A DNA stretch of 64,000 nucleotides from Oligoflexus sp. Lineage in GTDB: Bacteria > Bdellovibrionota_B > Oligoflexia > Oligoflexales > Oligoflexaceae. Shown here piece after piece: positions 15,907-24,614 of the stretch. The notes beneath the pieces were generated by a model that worked only from the letters and a program-made list of their open reading frames with translations, was not told where the DNA came from and searched no databases. The position numbers and the translations under genes were made by a program. Positions within the stretch are counted from its first letter, which is position 1; every line of letters starts with the position of its first letter. The stretch covers positions 1 to 64,000 of the forward strand of contig JACMPP010000067.1 of assembly GCA_014377445.1 (NCBI GenBank), given 5' to 3'.

Positions 15907-17022
15907 ATGATGGATTGGGACCAGACGATTAGTGAGGTCAAAGAACTCTTCTATCAATGTCGGTTTAAACAAGTAGTGTCCGTCGTGGATATGCATTGCC
16001 AAAATAGCAGTCCATCCCTCGATCACTATTTTATGATGCAAATGCGAAAATCAATGGCACTCTTTGAAATGCACAGAGTGGCTGAATCCCGCGTGGTTCT
16101 GAGAGATCTTACGCAGTTTCAGCAAAAACAATCAGACGTTTACCTCTATGCAACGGCCCGTCTGGCTTATGCCGATCAAGAATATGAAATGGCAGAACGC
16201 CTCTTCAAGATCCTCGCTGACAAAAGCGAAACGGTGAAAGACTACTTTCAAGCCGTTCTCGGGCTGGCGAATGTGTATTATTCGCTCAAAAAACCACAGG
16301 ACATCGACCGTCTTGTGCAGGAGATGGAAGAGCTTGAAGATCTGGTTAATCTGGATCAAAAGCTCAGCCTTTATCTGGTCCGGGCGAACGTCGCTCATGC
16401 TTTTCACCAAGATGCGGGACTCGCGAAGAAGTTCATGCAAAAGGTTATTCAAGAGGCTGCGGGACAGAAATGGAACTATTTTATAATAAAAGCCCTTTAC
16501 AGCCAGGCTTGTATCTATAAAGATCTCGGTAAGTTCGACTCACTTGAAGTCAGTCTCGATCTCTTGCATTGCTACCTCGATCCCGAAGAATGTGTGTACC
16601 TCACATATCTAGTGAATGAGAAGTTCAAGGATTTGGACTATTCTCTAAGTTGTTCGATGCAGATGGACCCTGATCTACGCAGAATATGCGTGCAAGAAAA
16701 GTGGATAGCCCTCCACGACAAGCCTTTGATTTACGACTTTCTCGAGTTACTCTATAGTCGCGGGACATTTATTGGAAAGCACGAAATTGCATCTCGACTT
16801 TGGCCCGAAGAAGAGTATAAACCTAGAACGCACGACCCACGGATTTTTGACCTTGCACGTCGGATTCGTGCTCTGATCGAGCCTTATGAGAATCAACCGG
16901 TTTGTTTGCTGTCTGGAAGACAGGGTTACAAATTGGCTGGAAAAGACCAAACAAGTACGGTTACTAAGATTGACAAAGATATGGAACGGAGGCTTTTATA
17001 TGAACATCGCGAATCCGTGTAA
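15907..17022 (+). CDS. TPR protein with C-terminal winged-helix DNA-binding domain
   Basis: 371 residues. Two adjacent ATGs follow AAAGGGG; the second (15910) has better spacing. Residues about 1-270 are helical repeats of the TPR type (for example YATARLAYADQEYEMAERLFK). The C-terminus, about residues 280-350, reads as an OmpR/PhoB-type winged helix: DFLELLYSRGTFIGKHEIASR, an ARRIRALIEP recognition-helix region, and LLSGRQGYKL as the wing. TPR-wHTH proteins are one-component transcription factors that sense protein or peptide partners. It overlaps the next gene, a secreted protein, by 23 bases, so the pair is probably co-expressed. Confidence 0.75.
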   Translation: MMDWDQTISEVKELFYQCRFKQVVSVVDMHCQNSSPSLDHYFMMQMRKSMALFEMHRVAESRVVLRDLTQFQQKQSDVYLYATARLAYADQEYEMAERLFKILADKSETVKDYFQAVLGLANVYYSLKKPQDIDRLVQEMEELEDLVNLDQKLSLYLVRANVAHAFHQDAGLAKKFMQKVIQEAAGQKWNYFIIKALYSQACIYKDLGKFDSLEVSLDLLHCYLDPEECVYLTYLVNEKFKDLDYSLSCSMQMDPDLRRICVQEKWIALHDKPLIYDFLELLYSRGTFIGKHEIASRLWPEEEYKPRTHDPRIFDLARRIRALIEPYENQPVCLLSGRQGYKLAGKDQTSTVTKIDKDMERRLLYEHRESV

Positions 17023-17572
17023 ATTGTTTTTAATCGTCAGCACTCTTGCTGCTGGCTTCGCTGTGAGAGCAGACGGAACCCTCCCAATTCCAGTTGCAGA
17101 AACAGAACTCCCATTCCTCATGAATGGCTCGGCTCTGGAATCGACAACCGGCATCGGCAGTTCCACCACACCATCTACTCTCGATATAAGCATGTCTCTG
17201 GATGTTGCTGATCCGACTGCTGAAATCAATCCTAAGCTAAAAACTCGCTGTCGTGCGAAAGAGAGCTTTTACCCAGCTTCGGGGACGGTTCAAATTGCAG
17301 AAGATCTCTTTGACGTCCAAGGTATCTGTGCTCCCGGGTTGGCGACAGCCGGCAAACGCCAAATCATCGCTACAAGCACTGGTAGGATCCTTCAATTTGA
17401 CGGAAGCTTCGCAGTCAACGCTGCTAAGGCAAAAAGTTTTAAAGGTAATCTCTTGAAAATTGACAGCGTTACCACGACTCCTCAGTCGGGCGCTACGACT
17501 GGTTCCAAGGTTATTTCCTTCGAACTTCACCAAGCGACATCGGCAGTTGATTCTGCTACTGATTCGGAATAA
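17000..17572 (+). CDS. Small secreted protein, unrecognised
   Basis: The chosen ATG (17000) lies inside the end of the TPR regulator gene and has CGGAGG upstream. The product is 190 residues. It starts with a clear signal peptide (MNIANPCKLFLIVSTLAAG, cleavage after VRA). The mature part is Ser/Thr/Ala-rich, with two Cys (TRCRAKES and VQGICAPG) that could form a disulfide. It ends in an acidic tail. There is no recognisable domain. The overlapping arrangement suggests translational coupling to the regulator, so it may be that regulator's partner or target in the periplasm or outside the cell. Function unknown. Confidence 0.75.
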   Translation: MNIANPCKLFLIVSTLAAGFAVRADGTLPIPVAETELPFLMNGSALESTTGIGSSTTPSTLDISMSLDVADPTAEINPKLKTRCRAKESFYPASGTVQIAEDLFDVQGICAPGLATAGKRQIIATSTGRILQFDGSFAVNAAKAKSFKGNLLKIDSVTTTPQSGATTGSKVISFELHQATSAVDSATDSE

Positions 17573-17590
17573 TTTCGGTTAAGATCGATT

Positions 17591-17625
17591 AGAAAGCAGT
17601 TCGATCGTAAGATCGAGCTGCTTTC
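17591..17625 (+). terminator. Long hairpin ending the regulator/secreted-protein unit
   Basis: AGAAAGCAG and CTGCTTTCT form the outer stem and TCGATC/GATCGA the inner stem around a GTAA tetraloop, 19 bases after the stop. The T content after the stem is low. Confidence 0.65.
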
Positions 17626-17643
17626 TGCGTAGAAAGGCAGAAA

Positions 17644-18693
17644 ATGAACGCCAAGCATCAGCAGACACTCGATACCATGCATGCCAAGCTCGGTGGGCTT
17701 ATCCCCGATTTTGAAATCGAGTCTAAAGCCCTCCTCGTCGATGAAATCAATCGTCTCAAGAAAGAACGCAACGCCGTCATTCTTGGACACAACTATATGG
17801 AACCGGCTCTCTTCCACATGGTCGCCGACATAAAAGGTGACTCTCTGGAACTTTGCCGCAAAGCAGCTGAGACAGACAAAGATATAATCGTCTTTTGCGG
17901 TGTGGAGTTTATGGCGGAGTCGGCCAAAATCCTTAATCCGACCCGCAAGGTCCTCCTGCCCTCTAAGAAAGCGGGCTGCTCCCTTGCCTCCTCAATCACG
18001 GCCCAGGACGTCCGCGACCTTCGTAAGCAGTTTCCCGGCGTGCCGGTCCTCGCTTACATCAACACCTATGCGGATGTGAAAGCGGAAGTGGATATCTGCG
18101 TAACTTCCGGCAACGCGGTAAAGATCGCCCAGCAACTTGATTCGGACCAAATCATCTTCGTTCCCGACGAATACCTCGCGAAAAACATCGCAAAAATAAC
18201 GGGCAAGAAAATCATCTTCCCCGAAACCGTCCTCGATTCCGTGATGCGCAGCAGCGATGGCCTTTTGCAAAAAGTCTTCGTCGGCTGGCACGGCAAGTGC
18301 GAAGTCCACGATCTCTTCACTGTCCAGGACATCAAAGATGTTCGCGCTCAATACCCTGACGTCGTGGTGCTCGCCCACCCCGAATGTCCACCCGATGTGG
18401 TCGAAGCCTCGGATTTTTCCGGTTCAACCTCGGCCATGATCAAATACGTTCGCGATGTCGAAGCCTCCCGCTACCTGCTCCTCACCGAGTGTGCGATGGC
18501 CGATAACATCATCGCCGACAATAAAGAAAAAGAGATCCTCAGGCTCTGCAGTCACCGTTGCCCGCACATGGCGCAAATCACCCTGCAGGACACCTTGGAT
18601 GCTCTTCTCTACGACCGCTACGAGATCACCCTCGACGAAGAGTTGAGGCTCAAAGCCAAACGTTCAATCGATCGCATGCTTGAAATGAGCTAA
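17644..18693 (+). CDS. nadA: Quinolinate synthase
   Basis: It condenses iminoaspartate with dihydroxyacetone phosphate to quinolinate, the second step of de novo NAD synthesis, using a [4Fe-4S] cluster. It is 349 residues, as usual. Family motifs: NAVILGHNYMEPALFH, GVEFMAESAKILNP, KKAGCSLAS (C112), AYINTYADVKAEVDI, FVPDEYLAKN, WHGKCEVHD (C219), AHPECPPDV, STSAMIKYV, and the C-terminal CSHRCPHM (C302 and C306). C112, C219 and C306 are the likely cluster ligands by position. A short AAGG site precedes the ATG. Neither nadB nor nadC is adjacent. A strong terminator follows. Confidence 0.96.
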   Translation: MNAKHQQTLDTMHAKLGGLIPDFEIESKALLVDEINRLKKERNAVILGHNYMEPALFHMVADIKGDSLELCRKAAETDKDIIVFCGVEFMAESAKILNPTRKVLLPSKKAGCSLASSITAQDVRDLRKQFPGVPVLAYINTYADVKAEVDICVTSGNAVKIAQQLDSDQIIFVPDEYLAKNIAKITGKKIIFPETVLDSVMRSSDGLLQKVFVGWHGKCEVHDLFTVQDIKDVRAQYPDVVVLAHPECPPDVVEASDFSGSTSAMIKYVRDVEASRYLLLTECAMADNIIADNKEKEILRLCSHRCPHMAQITLQDTLDALLYDRYEITLDEELRLKAKRSIDRMLEMS

Positions 18694-18712
18694 TGGTGAT
18701 TTTGCTTTGATT

Positions 18713-18753
18713 AAGCCGCCCCTGATAGTGCCTTGGCACCGGGCGGCTTTTTT
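18713..18753 (+). terminator. Terminator of nadA
   Basis: AAGCCGCCC pairs with GGGCGGCTT around a loop with its own small stem (GTGCC/GGCAC), then six Ts. Confidence 0.9.
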
Positions 18754-18858
18754 GCACCCGTGATTTAGATGGGGGCAAGCAACAGGTAACCCGATCATCG
18801 GCAAACTCAAATGAAACACCTATCTCCCCTCCGCCTACCTCAAGGCCTACTCCCAAGT

Positions 18859-19908
18859 TCAATAATTCCAAACCCCAGGCTTAATAATCCACTCCTCCTG
18901 ATCGATAAGATCATTGAAGAGTTCTTGCCAATAAGCCTCGGTTCCATACTGAGGAAAGGCATTGATAAACGCCGGGTCATCCCGGCGATTGCCGATCCAG
19001 GCCGCAAAGTGAATCATGCGGAATGCCCGCAGCAATTCGATCAGATTCAAAGTTTCTTTGGGAAAAGGCCGCATCTGCTCATAGCCATCGATCAGATGGT
19101 CCATCATGCGCTGGGCGTATAAATCCCGACCCGGCAGGAGCAACCAGAGATCCTGCACGGCGGGTCCGATCAGACAGTCATCAAAATCCACCCAGGAAAA
19201 ACTCGTTCCAAACTGCAACACGTTCCCCATGTGGCAATCGCCATGGATGAGGATCCGGTCCGCATTCCTAAATCGCTCCAGCGCCACAATCATCAATCGA
19301 TCGACAAGTTCACCAAAGGGCTTTCGCAGTCTTTCTGGAATCAAATTTTCTCGGATCAGATAATCGAAGTTTTCTTTGAGATAGACTTCCGGCGTCAGCC
19401 TTATGCGATGTTTCGCTTTGATCTGCGCACCGACGTTGTGCATACGGCCGAGCAGCCGCCCGATCTGCTCAATTTCAATCAGGCTGATTTCCTGAGGCGA
19501 ACGCCCGGCAACCTTTGGAAATATCGTGTAATAGATGCCACTTTCCGGCAATTGATGAAGAGTCGTCCCATCGGCAAAGGGTCGTGGAGCTACGACAGGT
19601 ATCTCGTTCGCATCCAGGGCTTTGAGATAGGCGTGCTCTTCGAGAATCTGTTCCTTCGTCCATCGTCCGGGCCGGTAGAACTTGGCAATCACCTGATGCT
19701 CGAGAGCGCGCGGAATGGATTTGGACTTGCCCTCTTCGTTTTCATTTTCAAGTTCAATTTCGTAGACGCGGTTTTCCATACTCGCGTGGGCCATGCTCCG
19801 CCCGGTGCAGCGGAGGCCGAGAGATTGCTCGACCGCATCCAATACGACTCCTGGGGTGAGAGAATAGAAGAACTGCGTTTCACGCGAACCCCAAGCTGAC
19901 TGGACCAT
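18859..19908 (-). CDS. srkA: Stress response Ser/Thr kinase SrkA (YihE)
   Basis: 349 residues, close to the 328 of the E. coli protein. It belongs to the aminoglycoside-phosphotransferase/choline-kinase-like superfamily. Visible: GLRCTGRSMAHASMENRVYEI for the nucleotide loop, VIAKFYRPGRWT with the ATP-binding Lys, ILIHGDCHMGNVL catalytic loop, SWVDFDD metal-binding motif, and the family ending AWIGNRRDDPAF. SrkA counters stress-induced death in E. coli. AGAGGT precedes the ATG. In enterobacteria srkA is followed by dsbA; here no dsbA is adjacent. Confidence 0.92.
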   Translation of the reverse strand: MVQSAWGSRETQFFYSLTPGVVLDAVEQSLGLRCTGRSMAHASMENRVYEIELENENEEGKSKSIPRALEHQVIAKFYRPGRWTKEQILEEHAYLKALDANEIPVVAPRPFADGTTLHQLPESGIYYTIFPKVAGRSPQEISLIEIEQIGRLLGRMHNVGAQIKAKHRIRLTPEVYLKENFDYLIRENLIPERLRKPFGELVDRLMIVALERFRNADRILIHGDCHMGNVLQFGTSFSWVDFDDCLIGPAVQDLWLLLPGRDLYAQRMMDHLIDGYEQMRPFPKETLNLIELLRAFRMIHFAAWIGNRRDDPAFINAFPQYGTEAYWQELFNDLIDQEEWIIKPGVWNY

Positions 19909-20060
19909 ACTATACCTCTGGATCTAGAGCGAAAAAGCGAAAGACCGGAAATCCCGGCCTCTAAGTTCCCATATTTTCAGGTCCCCGTCTTTATCCTTCC
20001 TCGTTTGCCAAAGAATTTTCCGCAAAAGAATACGCCGCCCGCCGGCGGGATAGGCATCTA

Positions 20061-20073
20061 ATACCCGGGGTAT
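20061..20073. promoter_or_regulatory. 13-bp palindrome in the srkA / SH3-lipoprotein divergent region
   Basis: ATACCC-G-GGGTAT is a perfect inverted repeat about 150 bases upstream of srkA and 115 bases upstream of the lipoprotein start. A second GC-rich palindrome, CCCGCCGGCGGG, lies just before it (near 20038). They may be operators. No regulator is known. Confidence 0.3.
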
Positions 20074-20187
20074 AGGTAAGAAATGACAGTAGCAAAATCA
20101 TCGCCTTAGGCATTGCGCGGTAAAGATATATTCATAGCGGCCGAATGAAAGACTACGAAAGTGTCATGTCACAGGAAAGGACAGCAC

Positions 20188-20904
20188 ATGAAAATGAGGC
20201 ACTCTGTCAAATGGATGTTGGTTGGCGCTCTTGCAATGCCAAGCCTGACTGCTTGCTCGTTCGGAGGTGGAGACGAGGAAGCAGAAGAAGTTGAAGCTTC
20301 TGACGAAGGTAATGCAGCGAACGCTGAAGGCGAAGAAGGTAACGAAACTGCAGCGGTTGAAGGTGCTGAAGGCACTAATGCAAACGCAGCGGGTACCGAA
20401 GGCAACGTAGCTTTCGATGAAAATGGTGGCAACGCCGCCGCAGCTGTAGGTGGAGTCGCCTCGAACGACATTCCTCCTGAGCTCCTTAACTCTGAAAATC
20501 CTACTGCACCTGCAGGCGCTGAAGCAGCCGGCATGGGCGAAACAGCGGCGATGGGCGCTGAAGGCAACCTTCCTACAAGTGCTGCACCAGAAGCAACCCC
20601 AGCGACTGACGCTGCTGCTCCTGCTGCAACCGACGCTGTCGCTGCCGCTCATGCTGCTGCTGCACCGGTGGAAGTCGCTAGCGGTGACGCACGCGTATAC
20701 TATGTAAGCACTGAATCAGCCTCACTTCACAACGGTCCATCAGCTTCGGCTGCCAGCGTGGGCAGCCTCAAAAAAGGCGATCCAGTCCTCGTGAGAATCG
20801 AAGGCGCATGGGCGAACGTTTTGAATCGCGGCTTTGTTGAAGTTGCGAGTCTCTCGCAAGCTCCAGTTGGTCGTTCGTCGGCCCCTGCTAAAACCTGGCA
20901 CTAA
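20188..20904 (+). CDS. Acidic Ala/Gly-rich lipoprotein with C-terminal SH3 domain
   Basis: The ATG at 20188 has AGGAAAGGA upstream and gives 238 residues. The lipobox is LTAC. Residues about 24-165 form a low-complexity, very acidic and Ala/Gly/Asn-rich linker, probably disordered and long enough to span from the outer membrane toward the cell wall. The last 70 residues match a bacterial SH3 (SH3b) domain: RVYYVSTESASLHNGPSASAA, then VGSLKKGDPVLV and WANVLNRGFVEVASL. SH3b domains commonly bind peptidoglycan. It is probably a tether or moonlighting envelope protein; its enzyme partner, if any, is unknown. It is convergent with the SNF2 gene. Confidence 0.85.
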   Translation: MKMRHSVKWMLVGALAMPSLTACSFGGGDEEAEEVEASDEGNAANAEGEEGNETAAVEGAEGTNANAAGTEGNVAFDENGGNAAAAVGGVASNDIPPELLNSENPTAPAGAEAAGMGETAAMGAEGNLPTSAAPEATPATDAAAPAATDAVAAAHAAAAPVEVASGDARVYYVSTESASLHNGPSASAASVGSLKKGDPVLVRIEGAWANVLNRGFVEVASLSQAPVGRSSAPAKTWH

Positions 20905-20917
20905 ACTAGACAGATCC

Positions 20918-23900
20918 TCAGAACCAGCCCTCTTCTTGAAAGGAGGGCTTGTTCCGCGAGGCTTCCGTCTTGTCTTGAGGCCAGAGAGCATTCCAGAGAT
21001 CCTTCCAACGAACAGCATCTTGTTCCAGTCGGCCTTCGAGAACCGATTCCACAAGAGCCCGTTTCTCCCCATGCATAGCGTGGATCAATTCCTCTATCGT
21101 CCCACGGGAACGCATGCGGTAAATCGTTACCGCTTCCTTCTGTCCCATGCGGTAGGCCCGGTCACTCGCCTGATTTTCGATCGCCGGATTCCACCAGGGA
21201 TCAAGGTGAAAGACGTAGCTGGCGCGCGTGAGATTCAACCCCGTTCCGCCTGCCTTCAAAGAAATCAAAAACACATCGTAATTCCCGCTTTGAAAAGCAT
21301 CGACCAAACGAAGTCGTTCCTTGGCTGGCGTTGAACCGTCTAAATACAGAACCCTGAGACCAAGTTGATTCAATTCCGCATGAATCAGTTTAAGGAATCG
21401 TGTGAACTGGCTGAAGACCAGCGCCGCGTTGCCCGACTCTTTGAGTTCCAAGAGGCGACCGTTGAGCGCCTCAACCTTGCTCGAACTCCCCTCCCAACTC
21501 TCATCCACCAGAGATCGATGGCAAGCCGCCTGACGAAGCCGGGTAAGGGCCGCCAGGATCTGCATCTGCGTCTTGGCTTCCGGATCCTCATCGACCAGGC
21601 TCTGCACCTTCTCAATGGCTTCACCCCGCATGGCATCGTAGGCCGACTGCTCTTCAGGACTGAGATCGATCCAGAGATCCACTTCTGTTTTGGGTGGCAA
21701 CTCGGTGAGGTAATCTTTCTTCATACGCCTGAGCACGAAAGGTGCGATCTTATTCTTAAGCCGTTTCTTCGCTGCGGCAGAGTCTTCCCGTTCGATCGGG
21801 AAAACGTAGCTCTTTTTAAACTTGTCCCATTCTCCGAAGAGACCTGGGGAAATGGTGCGGAACAAAGACCAGAGATCGCCGAGATGATTTTCGATCGGCG
21901 TACCGCTCAATGCCACCTTCCAATCCGCATCGATCGTCTGCACGGCCGCGGCGGTTTTGGTCTGGGCGTTCTTGATATTCTGAGCTTCATCCAAAACGAG
22001 GACGTTCCAGCGCGTTTCTGCGAGATTTTCAGCATAACGCATCACCATGCCGTAGCTAGCGATGACCAGATCACCGGGCCCAAAGTTTATGCCCTGTCCA
22101 CGACCCGAGAGTTCGCGCATTTGGATCACGCGGAGATCGGGCGTAAACTTCGCGGCTTCGCTTTGCCAGTTGTAACTCAAGGAACTCGGCGCGATGACAA
22201 GCGACGGCCCACGCTCCTTTCGCGCCAGCAACACGGCGAGCGTTTGTATCGTTTTACCAAGACCCATATCGTCGGCAAGGCAGGCGCCGAGCCCCCATTC
22301 TGCAAGGCGTGCGAGCCAGCGAAAGCCGTCCTTTTGATAAGGCCGGAGTTCGACCTGAAGTCCCTTCGGCAGAGGAATGGCCAGTCCCTGACTCTTCCGC
22401 GCGCGAGCGACCATCGACCAGAATTTTTTGGAACTTTCCTGGAAGGGAAACTGTTCGATGGCAGCGAGTCGCGCTTCGTCATCCAGGGCCGAGATATCGA
22501 GGCTCATTTCATCGTTGTCATCAAACTCAACGCTTTCAGCGAGCGGCTGCAATTTATCTTTAAAATGATCGGGGATAAGTGACCAGCGACCGTCGGGAAG
22601 CTTGATGTAGTTATTCCGACGTTTGATCGTTTTCAAAAGCTCCTTGAGACTGAGTTTATGCCCGTCGTCAAGCTCGAGCCAGCCTTCAACCGACAACCAG
22701 TCTTTCTTCTCACCAATACTCACCTTGAGGTTTTGCGAACCCAAGGGTGCTGCAATCTCATAGTTCTTCTTCGTCAAAAAGCTTGGCCATTCGACAATGA
22801 AATCCGCCTGACCCTTCTGCTCTTCAATCTTGGAGACAATCTCCAAAGCCTTGCCATCATTGAAGGCGATCCAAAGACCTGACTCGGGCTGCGGTAAAAA
22901 CTCGAGCCCCAACGTATCGATCAAACGCGACTCTCGTTTGCGTTCAAGATTTAAATCGCGCTGCCAACGCCCTTTGCCGTTGAGACGGGTAACCTCTTCC
23001 GCGCCCTCCCCTGCCAGGAGACAAAGACCGGCTTCAATCTGCTGCCGGAGTTCGACCCGCATGCCGGCGCGTTTGAAGGGCGTCAGCCTCACAATGGATT
23101 GATAGACAGCGGCTTGCAAAGGTCCTTCATTGGAGGGGTCGGTCGCAAATCGAAAGACCGAACTGTCCATGCGGGCCAGCAATTCCAGGACCCGTTCCTT
23201 GTGAGCGAGAGGAAAGGGCTTGTCCATGCGCAGGAGATAGGCGAGGAAATGCTCCTCTTTGGAGTCGAGTGGAATTTGAATCAAAGTCGCCGAATCCTCG
23301 TACCAACTGAGGATGCCGCGCCCATCGACCCGGAGATGTTTTTCGGGCAGCGAAGGTCTGACTGTGAGCCCGTCCTCGCCTTCCTGTATGGCAAAGGACC
23401 AAGTCCCCTTCTCAAGCGCGATCGTGCGATGACCATCGGTCAAAGGTTGGGCTTTTTGCTGCGCCTCGCTGAGCAGATCGAAAAGCTGCTGCTCGGGCGC
23501 GACGGATTTCTTACGCCCGGGTTCGAGCCCGAGCCATTCTTCAAAGGTATAGGTCTGCATCCAATGCCAGTCCGCATCCGCTTCGTAACGGTCGCGTCCC
23601 TGCTTTTCAAAATGCATGGTCCAACGCATGGCATCGAAGACCCAGCGCCAACGAAATTCCTTCAGGTATTTGTCTTCGTCTTCCATCCGGTCTTCGCCAA
23701 GGATCGCTTGCAATCCCGCCAAAGGATCTTCGGGCGCTTGCTCAGAAAGCTTATGAAGAGCTGCCCGAACACGATCTTGGAAGAAATACATATGCGCACA
23801 ACGCTGGGTGTCCAGACTGAGAGAATCGCGTTGGCAACTGCAGACGACCAGGGTGTAGTCGTTATCCAGATCGAACAGCGGAAATGTCATGTCGACTCGA

Positions 23901-24100
23901 AAGCTCTTACCACCTTCCCGTACCTGGGCCGTCATGCGTTCACCTGACATTCGGCATTCAAGCAGGGAATCAGCACTCATCTTGGCGGCTTTATTGCGAT
24001 GCTTTGGCTGATATTCGCGCGAAAGTTCGGTGTCGACGTAGGCGAGAAGATTGACCTTGGCGTCTTCATCCAATTCGGACAAGAGGCTTAAAATTTCCAT
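20918..24100 (-). CDS. SNF2-family DEAD/DEAH-like ATPase with N-terminal SWIM zinc finger
   Basis: 1060 residues. The N-terminus carries a SWIM finger (CxC...CxH: CSCQRDSLSLDTQRCAHM, about residues 88-105). A long middle region with no clear motif follows. The SNF2 motor starts at about residue 590: GLGACLADDMGLGKTIQTLA (Walker A), VIASYGMVMRY, VLDEAQNIKN (DEAQ Walker B), VALSGTPIENHLGDLWSLF, then the second RecA domain with ALVFSQFTRFLKLI, LYLDGSTPAKERL, LISLKAGGTGLNLT and the Arg-finger box DRAYRMGQ. It uses ATP to track along or remodel DNA-protein complexes. Bacterial SWIM-SNF2 proteins are common in predatory and gliding lineages, role unclear. It appears monocistronic. Confidence 0.92.
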   Translation of the reverse strand: MEILSLLSELDEDAKVNLLAYVDTELSREYQPKHRNKAAKMSADSLLECRMSGERMTAQVREGGKSFRVDMTFPLFDLDNDYTLVVCSCQRDSLSLDTQRCAHMYFFQDRVRAALHKLSEQAPEDPLAGLQAILGEDRMEDEDKYLKEFRWRWVFDAMRWTMHFEKQGRDRYEADADWHWMQTYTFEEWLGLEPGRKKSVAPEQQLFDLLSEAQQKAQPLTDGHRTIALEKGTWSFAIQEGEDGLTVRPSLPEKHLRVDGRGILSWYEDSATLIQIPLDSKEEHFLAYLLRMDKPFPLAHKERVLELLARMDSSVFRFATDPSNEGPLQAAVYQSIVRLTPFKRAGMRVELRQQIEAGLCLLAGEGAEEVTRLNGKGRWQRDLNLERKRESRLIDTLGLEFLPQPESGLWIAFNDGKALEIVSKIEEQKGQADFIVEWPSFLTKKNYEIAAPLGSQNLKVSIGEKKDWLSVEGWLELDDGHKLSLKELLKTIKRRNNYIKLPDGRWSLIPDHFKDKLQPLAESVEFDDNDEMSLDISALDDEARLAAIEQFPFQESSKKFWSMVARARKSQGLAIPLPKGLQVELRPYQKDGFRWLARLAEWGLGACLADDMGLGKTIQTLAVLLARKERGPSLVIAPSSLSYNWQSEAAKFTPDLRVIQMRELSGRGQGINFGPGDLVIASYGMVMRYAENLAETRWNVLVLDEAQNIKNAQTKTAAAVQTIDADWKVALSGTPIENHLGDLWSLFRTISPGLFGEWDKFKKSYVFPIEREDSAAAKKRLKNKIAPFVLRRMKKDYLTELPPKTEVDLWIDLSPEEQSAYDAMRGEAIEKVQSLVDEDPEAKTQMQILAALTRLRQAACHRSLVDESWEGSSSKVEALNGRLLELKESGNAALVFSQFTRFLKLIHAELNQLGLRVLYLDGSTPAKERLRLVDAFQSGNYDVFLISLKAGGTGLNLTRASYVFHLDPWWNPAIENQASDRAYRMGQKEAVTIYRMRSRGTIEELIHAMHGEKRALVESVLEGRLEQDAVRWKDLWNALWPQDKTEASRNKPSFQEEGWF
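20926..20950. terminator. Shared hairpin between convergent genes
   Basis: AGCCCTC/GAGGGCT with a 10-base loop lies 22 bases after the SH3-lipoprotein stop but inside the last codons of the SNF2 gene. It could end plus-strand transcription; the following T run is short. Confidence 0.35.
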
Positions 24101-24614
24101 AGTCGACCCGACTTGAAACTTCCATTTTTTATGCCGATGAATTTTTGGATTTTGAGCGAATAGGACGAGAAAGTCAGTGTTTTAAAAACACTGTAGGCCG
24201 GGAAGCTCGCCCAAGCTTCACCGGCACTAGAGGGGATCAAAAAATAACTCGAAAGAGTCACGTCTATTTTTAACAATGTCTGACTCATTAAAAAAATTAT
24301 TTATTCTTATCTGTAGAGATAACTCTCTCTGCTGACCTACCATCCAGAGGTTTTTTCGAAAAAAAGTCCTGCCGCGCACTATTTACTCAGCCCTATCGAC
24401 TAAGCGTCAAAGCCTTCGGGCTCAAGCGGTCGCGGAACCCCACTCAGACCAAGGCGAGACTGCGCAGCCCTTTCACGCAAAGTCGCGGAAATCGTTCTCC
24501 GGACTTCTTCAGGAAGCCTATAGTACAAGGCAACTAGTCCTTGGCAAAGCCTTGTATTGGTCCTAGAAGATTGAAGTGCAATCGAGTTACAACCCATTTT
24601 TTGACGGAGCCTAA
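24101..24614. other. 514-base divergent intergenic region
   Basis: It separates the SNF2 gene (minus) from the M13 peptidase (plus). It is AT-rich in its centre. The main feature is the 19-bp palindrome at 24174-24192. Two minus-strand open frames (24088-24288 and 24400-24597) have no ribosome site and I do not call them genes. I see no tRNA or RNA motif. Confidence 0.5.
24174..24192. promoter_or_regulatory. 19-bp perfect palindrome upstream of the SNF2 gene
   Basis: CAGTGTTTT-A-AAAACACTG has 9-bp perfect arms with a single central base, 74 bases upstream of the SNF2 start. It is a good operator candidate for a dimeric regulator. Lack of a loop and of a T tail argues against a terminator. 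Confidence 0.45.

Noticed and set aside
21365-22582. 405-codon plus-strand frame within the SNF2 gene
   Set aside because: Fully antisense to clear helicase motifs; its protein is a reverse-strand shadow with no recognisable domain.
24400-24597. 65-codon minus-strand frame in the SNF2/M13 gap
   Set aside because: No ribosome site and no family resemblance; likely random.
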